A DNA stretch of 7,441 bases from Methanobacteriota archaeon (GTDB lineage Archaea; Hydrothermarchaeota; Hydrothermarchaeia; Hydrothermarchaeales; JAADFM01). Where the stretch lies: positions 1 through 7,441 of the forward strand of contig JAADFM010000069.1 in NCBI GenBank assembly GCA_013152845.1, written 5' to 3'. Below are positions 1 to 6,487 of this stretch, one piece after another. Below the pieces are notes generated by a model that was not told the DNA's origin, did no database searches, and was given only the letters and a program-made list of their open reading frames with translations. The position numbers and the translations under genes were made by a program. The first letter of the stretch is position 1, and each line of letters opens with the position of its first letter.

Positions 1-2
1 GA

Positions 3-215
3 ATCTTAAAGGACAAACCGTCCAGCATAAGCCAGCTTGCAAAGAAACTCGGCCTGTCCTATCATGATGTAAGATACCATATAAAAATACTGCAGGAAAA
101 TAGAATCATCGAGTCCATAGGGGAGGCGTCCATTTCCATGTATTTCTTGACAGATGAATTTGAAAGGGATTGGGAGGAATTCGAAAAGATATGGCGGAGT
201 CTAAACATTTCGTGA
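3..215 (+). CDS. Winged-helix (ArsR-like) transcriptional regulator, C-terminal part
   Basis: An open frame enters from the left edge of the window and ends at TGA 213-215, so only the last 70 residues are present and the true start lies upstream. The visible protein has a clear helix-turn-helix: SSISQLAKKLGLSYHDVRYH looks like the positioning and recognition helices, and the wing follows (ILQENRIIES...SMYFLTDEFE). An acidic, tryptophan-containing tail (ERDWEEFEKIWRSLNIS) closes it. This layout fits archaeal ArsR-like winged-helix DNA-binding regulators. The next gene starts 10 bases after the stop, and its Shine-Dalgarno overlaps this stop codon, so the two are almost certainly one operon. 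Pairs of a winged-helix protein and a small membrane protein are common in archaea, and the regulator may act with that partner. The DNA is AT-richer (roughly 40-45% GC) than the rest of the window. Ligand and targets are unknown. Confidence 0.8.
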   Translation: MLKDKPSSISQLAKKLGLSYHDVRYHIKILQENRIIESIGEASISMYFLTDEFERDWEEFEKIWRSLNIS

Positions 216-220
216 GGAGG
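214..220 (+). promoter_or_regulatory. Shine-Dalgarno for the small membrane protein
   Basis: GAGGAGG lies 5 bases before ATG 226 and overlaps the TGA stop of the upstream regulator gene. It fixes the start at 226 and argues for translation from a shared transcript. Confidence 0.75.
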
Positions 221-225
221 TCTCA

Positions 226-516
226 ATGGATAAGATATGGGCAATCCGGGTAGTTGTGGATATAGTGGACATAAGTCTGCTTGTGGTATTGGTAGGGCTA
301 TACATAAAGAGATACGAGGAAGTAAAATCCGAGTTTACCATGGGCTTCCTCCTTGTAGCCGCAGCGCTTCTCATCAGGACTCTTTTCTCGGCCCCTTTTC
401 TAAGGCTCGTGATTTTGCATCAGGAGATATCAACCGTAATTGACCCCTACAGGCTTGTGGCAGATTTTTTTGAATTAGGGGCCCTTTCCGTGCTGCTTTA
501 CATCAGCACCAGGTAG
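226..516 (+). CDS. Small three-helix membrane protein (DUF7521-like)
   Basis: This 96-residue protein is mostly hydrophobic. Three likely membrane segments are visible: about residues 6-27 (after MDKIW, up to VLVGLYI), 39-58 (GFLLVAAALLIRTLF) and 78-94 (VADFFELGALSVLLYI). A charged loop KRYEEVKSE lies between the first two and a polar stretch HQEISTVIDPYR lies before the third. It has no signal peptide or catalytic motif. Small archaeal membrane proteins of this shape encoded just after a winged-helix regulator are often annotated as DUF7521 family, and I suggest that family from shape and context only. The start at 226 is supported by GAGGAGG. It may work with the upstream regulator, for example as a membrane-bound sensor or anchor, but nothing in the sequence proves this. 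It ends at TAG 514-516, and a 65-base AT-rich promoter region follows. Confidence 0.75.
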   Translation: MDKIWAIRVVVDIVDISLLVVLVGLYIKRYEEVKSEFTMGFLLVAAALLIRTLFSAPFLRLVILHQEISTVIDPYRLVADFFELGALSVLLYISTR

Positions 517-552
517 AAGCCAAAACCCAAAACCCAAGAATCCACCCAACAA

Positions 553-574
553 TTAATATATAGACCCTATATAT
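553..574 (+). promoter_or_regulatory. TATA box and AT inverted repeat before ccmF
   Basis: TTAATATATA at 553-562 sits 20-29 bases before ATG 582, as expected of an archaeal TATA box for a leaderless transcript. No Shine-Dalgarno precedes the ATG. A perfect inverted repeat, ATATATA-GACCC-TATATAT (556-574), overlaps the TATA box and extends toward the start, so it could be an operator. It is low-complexity, so the palindrome may be incidental. Confidence 0.55.
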
Positions 575-581
575 CCTTCCC

Positions 582-2497
582 ATGGTCCTCGGAGAGGTCC
601 TCCTCTGGTCTGCCATGGCCTGCCTAGTCCTCCAGGTCCCGGCCGCCTTCCTCAAAAAGGACACCTTCAGGCCGCTCTACCGCCTCTCCGCCTTCCTCGC
701 CACCTCGGTGGTCGCGCTCCTGACCTACTACTTCGTGGCCGGAGAGTTCAACTACCACTACGTCTACACCCACATCGGCACCACGACACCCCTCGTTTAC
801 AGGCTCTCATCGGTCTGGGCAGGCCAGGAAGGGACCTTCCTCCTGTGGGCCTGGGTGGGTCATCGCCGGCTGGCGCATATCCGAGAAGCGGGACATCCGC
901 GACCCCTACACCCGGGACAGCCTGGTCCTGGCCAGCCTCTTCGGTGCCTTCTTCCTCTACCTGGCCTTCACCATGCACCCCTTTGCCACCACATACTCCG
1001 CCATGGAAGGATACGCCCATGAGAGTGGCCTTCCCATAGAGGACATCCTCGGCTACTACCGTTCCAGCGGGGCATACACCCCCGGGGAGGGCTTTGTGGA
1101 GGGCACGGGCACCAACCCCTACCTGGCCAGCCCCTGGATGGCACTCCACCCCCCGGTGGTCTTCATCGCCTACGGCACCATCACCGCCGTCGCCGCCTTC
1201 CTCCTCGCCTTCTTCCTGCGGGGCTCAGGGGACTGGAAGGCCACCGCGTTGTTCTGGAACCGGGTCTCCTGGCTCTTCTTGAGCTTCGGCATCCTGGTGG
1301 GAGGCATCTGGGCCTACGAGGAGCTCACCTACGGGGGCTACTGGGTCTGGGACCCGGTGGAGACCTCATCCCTGATACCCTGGCTGACCCTTACCGCCTT
1401 CCTCCATTCCGCCCGGCAGCCGGGGCACCGCCTCCTCTCCCCGGTACTGGGGGTCTTCACCTTCGTCTTCGTGGTCTACTGCACCTACATCACCCGCAGC
1501 GGCATCCTGAAATCCGTCCACGGCTACAGCGAGACCTCTGTCGGCCCGGTCCTCATCTACTCGATTCTGGCCCTGGCTGGCTGCCCTGACCCTCCTCCTG
1601 GCGGCCCGGCACCTCTCCCTCCCGGGCATGGAGAGGGACATAAGGCACCCGAAAAACACCACCTACCTACTGGTGGCGCTCCTCCTGGCCCTCTCCGGGG
1701 TCCTCCTCTACGGCCTCACCAAGCCGGTCTACATCGTCCTCTCCGGCGGTGAGGAGGTCCAGCTCCCCAAGGCCTTCTTCAACCAGAACTCCTTCCCCTT
1801 CGTTGTCGGGATATTCCTCCTCCTGGGGTTCTGCCTCCTCTCCTATCTCAGGGGGCCCTACCTGGCGGGCTCCACCATGGCCGCCGCCCTCCTGGCAGGA
1901 CTCTTCTACTGGAAGGGCGGTCCCTCCGGCCAGCAGGTGGTTGACGCCCTCCTCCCAGTGCTGGCCCTGGGGGCCCTGGCCGTTCTGAAGCGCTTCCGGG
2001 ACCGCCCGTCGGCATATCCTGGCCACCTCATCCACCTGGGGGCGGTCTTCATGGTCTTCGGGGTGGCGGCCAGCTCCGGCCTGGGGGAGACCAGGGAGGG
2101 CCTCTACTTCATCTATCCGGGCGAGGTGGGAGTGGAAAAGGACATCGGCCGGGGCTACACCCTGGCCCTGGAGGGCCTGGAGGTGGAGCGGGACGGTGAC
2201 GGGAACTGGGTCCAGTACGCCCTCCTCTCGGTCCGCAGGGGCGGGGAGGAGGTCTTCCTTGGCAGGCCCGAGGTGACCATGACCCGGAACTTCGGTCCCA
2301 TCGCCCACGTGGCCATCTGCCGGGGGGTCTCGGACATCTACCTCGTCCTGCCACCGCCGGGGGGGATGCAGTACCCCTCCGGCGAGATAGTGGTCCCGGT
2401 GGTGGTCAAGTTCCTGCCCTACATAGCCTTCCTGTGGACCGGCAGTTTCCTCATGGTCCTGGGAATCGCCGTGGGCATCCTGAGGGGGAGGATATGA
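582..2497 (+). pseudogene. ccmF: CcmF-type cytochrome c haem lyase subunit, split by two frameshifts
   Basis: This gene encodes a multi-spanning membrane protein that handles haem during cytochrome c maturation. Three successive frames together give about 637 residues, the usual CcmF length: 582-858, about 859-1578 and about 1583-2497. The joined protein shows the CcmF hallmarks. These are LSSVWAGQEGTFLLW near residue 80, LHPP with His189, the WWD haem-binding domain at residues 243-268 (WAYEELTYGGYWVWDPVE), His275 in FLHS, and His313 in TRSGILKSVH. These line up by spacing with the E. coli haem-ligand histidines 173, 261 and 303, and His484 in HLIHLGAVF is the likely fourth. A large extracytoplasmic domain near residues 490-600 and a last membrane helix follow. 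The first break is at (GGGT)x2, 853-860, and the second at (GGCT)x2, 1575-1582. Each shifts the frame by +1. The protein is well conserved either side, so these are either sequencing errors or very recent mutations. No other ccm gene is nearby. Confidence 0.85.
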
Positions 2498-3501
2498 TAA
2501 CCATCGACGGCTCCCACGGGGAGGGGGGAGGGCAGATTCTGAGGACGGCCCTGGCCCTCTCCGCCCTGGTGGGTGAACCTGTGCGCATCGAGAACATCAG
2601 GGCCAAGCGGAAGAACCCCGGCCTTGCCAGGCAGCACCTCAAAGTGATAGAGGCCCTCTGCGAGATGACGGGAGGGAGGGCCGAGGGGCTGGCCGTCGGC
2701 TCAACCGCGGTGGAGTTCCATCCCGGCAGACTGGTCTTCGACATCGGTACGGCCGGGAGCGTTACCCTCCTCCTGCAGGGTCTTTTTTTGCCTTCGGCCT
2801 TCTCGGGCTCGAGCCTGACTCTTGCAGGCGGCACCGATGTCAGGTGGTCGCCCCCGGTGGACTACCTGAAAGCGGTGTTCCTCCCGGCGGTGAAAAGGAT
2901 GGGGATTGAGGCCAGGGTGGAGGTGCTCTCCAGGGGGTTCTACCCCAGGGGCGGGGGCAGGATTAGGGCGGAGTTTTCCCGGGTGGAAGCGGTATCACCA
3001 ATAGAGATGGTGCACAGAGGCAGGCTCTTGGAGGTTAGGGGCAGGGCATTCTCGTCAAACCTACCTGTTCATGTAACGGAGAGGATGGCCAGAAGCGCGC
3101 TCGAGACTCTCGGAAGGGAGGCTACAATCGAAAGGGAAACCTCGAGGGGACCCTCTGCCGGGGCCGGTATCGTCATGTGGGCGGTCTATGAGAACACCGT
3201 CATCGGTGCTTCGGCCCTGGGGGAGAGGGGCGTGCCTGCAGATGTGGTGGGCAGGAAGGCCGCAATGAAGCTTGTGGAAGAGATGAAAAGAGGGGCCGTA
3301 GACAGCCATTTGGCAGACCAACTCATCCCATTCATGGGCCTAGCCGGCGGGCAGTCCCGCATCCTGGTGGGGGAGATGACCGGCCATGCACAGACCAACA
3401 TCTGGGTCACAGAGGCCGTCCTGGGAGAAACGTTCACGGTGGAGGAGGTGGAGGGAGGCGTGCTCATAGAGGCCAGGGGTAAGGGCTTCACGCTGTCCTG
3501 A
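2494..3501 (+). CDS. rtcA: RNA 3'-terminal phosphate cyclase RtcA
   Basis: This 335-residue enzyme converts RNA 3'-phosphate ends to 2',3'-cyclic phosphates using ATP through an adenylated-histidine intermediate. It begins MITIDGSHGEGGGQILRTAL, the classic family N-terminus, so I use ATG 2494 and not the longer in-frame start at 2434. Further family features are KRKNPGLARQHL (residues ~33-44), GTAGSVTLLLQGLFLP (~85-100), the FYPRGGG motif and HLADQLIPFMGLAGG. The nucleotide-accepting histidine is His298 in TGHAQTNI, equivalent to His309 of the E. coli enzyme. The length is typical and the gene looks intact. Its ATG overlaps the ccmF stop (ATGA, 2494-2497), with GGGGGAGG just upstream, so it is probably translated from the ccmF transcript. 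It converges on the 50-residue gene at 3511 with a 9-base gap. The second half is somewhat less GC-rich than the first. Confidence 0.95.
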   Translation: MITIDGSHGEGGGQILRTALALSALVGEPVRIENIRAKRKNPGLARQHLKVIEALCEMTGGRAEGLAVGSTAVEFHPGRLVFDIGTAGSVTLLLQGLFLPSAFSGSSLTLAGGTDVRWSPPVDYLKAVFLPAVKRMGIEARVEVLSRGFYPRGGGRIRAEFSRVEAVSPIEMVHRGRLLEVRGRAFSSNLPVHVTERMARSALETLGREATIERETSRGPSAGAGIVMWAVYENTVIGASALGERGVPADVVGRKAAMKLVEEMKRGAVDSHLADQLIPFMGLAGGQSRILVGEMTGHAQTNIWVTEAVLGETFTVEEVEGGVLIEARGKGFTLS

Positions 3502-3510
3502 CCACTGCGG

Positions 3511-3663
3511 CTAAATCTTGTTGACGTCGATTATCTGGAAGGCCGCCTTTTCCAGGAGCTGGCTGACGGTCAGGGACTCGAACTCCTCCATGGCCAGGTC
3601 TTCGTCCTTGGCCTCCAGGTCGTAATGCCCCCTTATCCTGAACAACACGCGGTAACCCGTCAT
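3511..3663 (-). CDS. Conserved-looking 50-residue protein coupled to NOG1
   Basis: ATG at 3663-3661 opens a 50-residue frame ending at TAG 3513-3511. Its start overlaps the NOG1 stop as ATGA, and a perfect anti-16S match, GGAGGTGA (3678-3671), lies 7 bases upstream. That is strong evidence that it is translated. The protein starts MTGYRVLFRIRGHYDLEAKD, continues with an acidic stretch (EDLAMEEFESLTVSQLLEKA) and ends FQIIDVNKI. The pattern reads as beta-hairpin, helix, strand, with no membrane segment, cysteines or catalytic motif. I do not recognise a named family. Small acidic archaeal proteins with this general pattern are common and uncharacterised. The coupling suggests it is needed in proportion to the ribosome-assembly GTPase, but a direct role is only inferred. 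Confidence 0.8.
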   Translation of the reverse strand: MTGYRVLFRIRGHYDLEAKDEDLAMEEFESLTVSQLLEKAAFQIIDVNKI

Positions 3664-4679
3664 CCTTCGCTCACCTCCAGGTCCTTTATCCTTTTGAGTT
3701 CCATTATCTTCTCCTTCAGTTCGTCAATGCCGGTCCCTTCCTTGGCAGAGACCATGTAGGCTGATTGTCCCAACCCCTTCAAAAAAGTTCCTGTCGCCTC
3801 CCCGGATACAAGGTCCATCTTGTTGAGAACCGGCAGCACAGGGACAGGGAACCTCTCCTTTATCTCTCTGTATATGTTCTCCTGGGCCTGCCGGGAGAAC
3901 CCGCAGCTGAGGGTGGGGTCGAAGACGTAGGCCACCGCATCGGCCAGGTGCTTCAGGGCCAGTACGGCGTGGCGCTCCGCCGGGTTGCGCTCGGCCAGGG
4001 GGCGGTCCAGAAGGCCCGGGGTGTCCACTATCTGGTACCTCTGGTAGTTGTCCTCGAAGTACCCCAGGAGGATGCCCTGGGTGGTGAAGGGGTAGCTCTC
4101 CACCCTCGGGGTGGCCGAGGTCATGGCAGAAAGGAGGGTGGACTTGCCCACGTTGGGGGGCCCGGCTATCACCACGGTGAAGACGTCGTCCTCTATCTTG
4201 GGGAGGTCCTTGAGCCTCTCCCTGGCGTCCCTGAGGTAGTCCAGGTGGGGCTCTATCTGCCTCAGCAGGGAGGCAAGGCGGCCGTAGAACTCCCGGCGCT
4301 GTGCCTTTATCTCCCCCTCGGTCCTGGAGCGGCCTATCCTGCCAGAGTAGATGCCCACAAGGCGCTTCACCTGCTCGCTGACCCACTTCATGGAGGCCAG
4401 TGACCTCTTGAACCTCTCCCTGTCCACCACCGTGCATATCAGCTCGCGGTAGAAGGGGGACAGCTCCTCCAGGCGGGGGGTGCGGTTGAGAATCCTCTTG
4501 AAGTGGTCCATAACGGTCCTGCCCGCGGTCTTCACCCTGGCACGCTCGGCCCTCTTTATCCTCGCCACCTGGGAGCCTGCCCCGGAGTAGGCCTTGTTCC
4601 CCTCCTTGGTGGCCCTGCGGAAGGCCATCTCCAGCATCTCCTCCGAGGAGGGTATGGGGGGCACCCGCTTGAAGTCCAT
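3660..4679 (-). CDS. nog1: NOG1-type ribosome-assembly GTPase
   Basis: This 339-residue GTP-binding protein is the archaeal counterpart of eukaryotic Nog1, which acts in large ribosomal subunit assembly. It has an N-terminal all-helical domain (residues 1-160) rich in Arg and Lys, beginning MDFKRVPPIPSSEEMLEMAF. A G domain follows, with G1 GPPNVGKS (173-180), the G2 region YPFTTQG (Thr199/Thr200), G3 DTPG (219-222), G4 NKMD (286-289) and G5 SAK (311-313). All GTP-binding motifs are present and the short C-terminus is normal for archaea, which lack the long eukaryotic tail. The start ATG 4679 has a TATA-like CTATTTAAG about 24-33 bases upstream and no Shine-Dalgarno, so the message is probably leaderless. 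It overlaps the following 50-residue gene by four bases and is divergent from the HTH-CBS regulator across 83 bases. Confidence 0.93.
   Translation of the reverse strand: MDFKRVPPIPSSEEMLEMAFRRATKEGNKAYSGAGSQVARIKRAERARVKTAGRTVMDHFKRILNRTPRLEELSPFYRELICTVVDRERFKRSLASMKWVSEQVKRLVGIYSGRIGRSRTEGEIKAQRREFYGRLASLLRQIEPHLDYLRDARERLKDLPKIEDDVFTVVIAGPPNVGKSTLLSAMTSATPRVESYPFTTQGILLGYFEDNYQRYQIVDTPGLLDRPLAERNPAERHAVLALKHLADAVAYVFDPTLSCGFSRQAQENIYREIKERFPVPVLPVLNKMDLVSGEATGTFLKGLGQSAYMVSAKEGTGIDELKEKIMELKRIKDLEVSEG
3671..3678 (-). promoter_or_regulatory. Perfect Shine-Dalgarno for the 50-residue gene
   Basis: GGAGGTGA on the minus strand, inside the last NOG1 codons, is fully complementary to the usual 16S 3' end and lies 7 bases before ATG 3663. 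It decides that start. Confidence 0.75.
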
Positions 4680-4701
4680 GGTCTCATTTAAGGGTCACAA
4701 G

Positions 4702-4712
4702 CCTTAAATAGG
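4702..4712 (-). promoter_or_regulatory. TATA-like promoter element of NOG1
   Basis: Minus-strand CCTATTTAAGG lies 23-33 bases before ATG 4679, the spacing expected for a TATA box of a leaderless archaeal gene. Confidence 0.5.
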
Positions 4713-4731
4713 CAACTCCCCAATCATCATG

Positions 4732-4740
4732 TTTTATATA
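4732..4740 (+). promoter_or_regulatory. TATA box of the HTH-CBS regulator
   Basis: TTTTATATA lies 23-31 bases before ATG 4763. There is no Shine-Dalgarno, so transcription probably starts at or next to the ATG. Confidence 0.6.
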
Positions 4741-4766
4741 TCATGATTTATAATTATTAATCATGA
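4741..4766. promoter_or_regulatory. Palindromic operator between TATA box and start
   Basis: This 26-base stretch, TCATGATT...AATCATGA, is an inverted repeat broken at only one base pair (positions 9 and 18 of the element). It begins right after the TATA box and ends over the start codon of the HTH-CBS gene. A third ATCATG copy lies at 4726-4731. A protein bound here would block the initiation complex. The downstream regulator is the obvious candidate binder (inference). Confidence 0.5.
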
Positions 4767-5659
4767 AATTAACCTCGGTCCAGCGAGAGGTCCTCCTTGC
4801 CCTGGTGGACCTCTACCAGAGGTCGAAGGGCTCTGCGGTCAAGGGCGAGGACATCGCCGAGCTCATAAAGAAGAACCCGGGCACCATCCGCAACCTCATG
4901 CAGTCCCTGCGCTCCCTGGGTCTGGTGGAGGGGGTGCCCGGACCCAAGGGGGGATACCGCCCCACCAAGGAGGCCTACGAGGCCCTGGACTTCGAGGTAA
5001 TCGAGGACGGGGTAACGGTGCCCTTTTTCGTCTCCTCCGGCCGGGTGGAGGGGGTTTCGGCCACCAACATCAACCTGCTGAGCATCCCGGACCCCACTAG
5101 GTGCCGTGCCGCCATCCATGCCATAGGCGACATCCGGAGGTTCAACACCGGGGACGTGGTGACCATCGGGCCAACCCCGGTGAACTTGATGGTCATAAAG
5201 GGCGAGGTCATCGGCAGGGACGACATGGACAACACACTCCTTATAGACATCATCGAGATGGTCAGCATCCCGAAGGAACAGGTCAAGAACATCGCCTCAA
5301 GGGACATCAAGCACATCCATCCCAAGGCCACCGTCAGGGAGGCCGCCAGGGTACTCTACCACGAGCTCATCAGGGGGGCCCCGGTGGTGGAGGACGGCAA
5401 ACCCGTGGGAATCATCTCCACCGTGGACATCACAAGGGCCCTGGCCGAGGACAAGGAGGACGAGCCGGTGGAGAAGGTCATGAGCAGGAACCTGCGCCTG
5501 ATTAACGAGAACGCATACCTCTCCCAGGCCATCGACGAGATGCAGATGCACAATATATCGCGCCTAATTGTTGTCAACGACAAAAACGAGGCGGTGGGAC
5601 TTGTGACCAGGACCGATATCATCTGCAGAATCGCAAACATCTGCAAGCCCGGCTTCTAG
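4763..5659 (+). CDS. HTH and twin-CBS domain transcriptional regulator
   Basis: This 298-residue archaeal DNA-binding protein is likely controlled by an adenine nucleotide or a related ligand. Residues 1-75 form a winged helix: GEDIAELIKKNPGTIRNLMQ is the helix-turn-helix, and GVPGPKGGYRPT looks like an Rrf2-like wing. Residues 76-170 form a middle domain I cannot name, containing VPFFVSSGRVEGVSATNINL and TGDVVTIGPTPVNLMVIKGEV. Two CBS domains follow, at about 176-230 (GAPVVEDGKPVGIISTVDI) and 236-292 (ISRLIVVNDKNEAVGLVTRT). Both keep the usual final S/T-x-x-D motif (STVD, TRTD). HTH-middle-CBS2 proteins of this size are widespread in methanogens and relatives. The start follows a TATA box and overlaps a palindrome, which suggests autoregulation. 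The stop TAG shares CTAG with the convergent CBS-ParB gene. The target genes are unknown; the divergent NOG1 gene is a possible one. Confidence 0.9.
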   Translation: MKLTSVQREVLLALVDLYQRSKGSAVKGEDIAELIKKNPGTIRNLMQSLRSLGLVEGVPGPKGGYRPTKEAYEALDFEVIEDGVTVPFFVSSGRVEGVSATNINLLSIPDPTRCRAAIHAIGDIRRFNTGDVVTIGPTPVNLMVIKGEVIGRDDMDNTLLIDIIEMVSIPKEQVKNIASRDIKHIHPKATVREAARVLYHELIRGAPVVEDGKPVGIISTVDITRALAEDKEDEPVEKVMSRNLRLINENAYLSQAIDEMQMHNISRLIVVNDKNEAVGLVTRTDIICRIANICKPGF

Positions 5660-6447
5660 GAATCCTCTTCCTCGTCCCAGTTGTCGATTATCCCGACGAT
5701 ACCGGTATCCACCTCTTTTACTATCTTGATGTCGTCTATGGTGTGCAGGCCCATCTGCCTGGCGGTCCTCTCCAGGCCGAGCTCGATGTCCCTGCTCAGG
5801 ACGATGATGTAGGCGTTTATCTCCTCCAGGCCCAGGCTCCGGGCGGCAAGGGTGCGGTGGTGGCCGTCCACCAGGACCAGCCTCTCCCCGGTCTTGATGA
5901 CAACGATGGGCTCGGCAAGGCCCCGTTTTATCTCGTACTCCCGCCCCCTGAACTCGTCGGGCATGACCTTGCCCTGGGTGGGGATGAGGTCGTCTATCCT
6001 CACCGTACCCATGCGGACGATGGTCCTGATGCCGTAGAGGCTCTCCAGGGATTCCGTCAGCTTGCGCACCTTGCCCGGGGTGACCCTCTCGATGTGGGAC
6101 CTGATGACGTCGGTGTTGGTGACAATGCCTATGACCCTCCCTTCCTTATCCACCACCGGCAGCCTGGAGAAGCCCTTCCTGAACATGACCCGGGCGGCAT
6201 CGGTGAGGTTGGTGTCAGGGAAGGTGACCATGACCTTCTTGGTCATGACGTTCTTGACCTTGGTGTCCTGCTCCCTCAGGACAAGGTCCCGGGCGGTCAC
6301 CATGCCCATGAGGCGCCCGTCCTTTATCACCGGGAACCCGTCGTGGTTGGTCTCCCGCATGATGTTCTTGAGCTCCTCGATGGACATGTCCGGGTCCACG
6401 GAGGTCACGTTCCGGGACATGTAGGTCTTGACCTTGGTGTTCTCCAT
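5656..6447 (-). CDS. Twin-CBS protein with ParB/SerK-like domain
   Basis: This 263-residue soluble protein starts with two CBS domains, about residues 5-58 (HDGFPVIKDGRLMGMVTARD) and 63-118 (FSRLPVVDKEGRVIGIVTNT), each ending in T-x-x-D (TARD, TNTD). A linker of about 25 residues leads to a ParB/sulfiredoxin-fold domain at about 145-225. Its marker is VLVDGHHRTLAARSLG, with DGHHR at 194-198. The tail is acidic (DNWDEEEDS). In archaea this fold includes SerK, the ADP-dependent free-serine kinase of Thermococcus, so a small-molecule kinase role is as plausible as DNA binding or nuclease activity. No partition ATPase is near, which argues against chromosome segregation. CBS domains suggest control by adenine nucleotides. 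It is divergent from the MJ1316-DUF167 gene across 40 bases and convergent with the HTH-CBS regulator. Start ATG 6447 has an AT-rich TATA-like element at a suitable distance. Confidence 0.88.
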   Translation of the reverse strand: MENTKVKTYMSRNVTSVDPDMSIEELKNIMRETNHDGFPVIKDGRLMGMVTARDLVLREQDTKVKNVMTKKVMVTFPDTNLTDAARVMFRKGFSRLPVVDKEGRVIGIVTNTDVIRSHIERVTPGKVRKLTESLESLYGIRTIVRMGTVRIDDLIPTQGKVMPDEFRGREYEIKRGLAEPIVVIKTGERLVLVDGHHRTLAARSLGLEEINAYIIVLSRDIELGLERTARQMGLHTIDDIKIVKEVDTGIVGIIDNWDEEEDS

Positions 6448-6458
6448 TTTACAAAAGG

Positions 6459-6466
6459 ATTAATAG
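6459..6466 (+). promoter_or_regulatory. TATA-like element of the MJ1316-DUF167 gene
   Basis: ATTAATAG lies 22-29 bases before ATG 6488, in a 40-base divergent spacer without a Shine-Dalgarno. It is a plausible leaderless promoter but a weak match. Confidence 0.4.
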
Positions 6467-6473
6467 CCCTGGC

Positions 6474-6482
6474 ATTAATATC
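6474..6482 (-). promoter_or_regulatory. TATA-like element of the CBS-ParB gene
   Basis: Minus-strand AGATATTAA/T (6482-6474) lies 27-35 bases before ATG 6447. It is interleaved with the opposite promoter, close to the start codon of the + strand gene. Confidence 0.4.
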
Positions 6483-6487
6483 TTTTC

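Noticed and set aside
521..537. CAAAACC-type short tandem repeat
   Set aside because: Only about two and a half units are present (CCAAAACCCAAAACCCAAG). It is too short to call a functional repeat.
1667..2308. 213-codon open frame antisense to ccmF
   Set aside because: Composition is rich in Gly, Glu, Pro and His with no domain, and it lies opposite a clear CcmF frame. Long antisense frames are expected in GC-rich DNA.
2434..2493. Upstream in-frame start for rtcA
   Set aside because: The extra 20 residues lie inside the ccmF frame, and the family starts at MITIDGSHGEGGG.
2783..2789. T7 run as an archaeal terminator
   Set aside because: It is inside intact rtcA and encodes conserved residues (GLFLP), so it is unlikely to end transcription of a working gene.
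3765..4403. 212-codon open frame antisense to NOG1
   Set aside because: It is a shadow of the NOG1 GTPase frame, which carries all G motifs.
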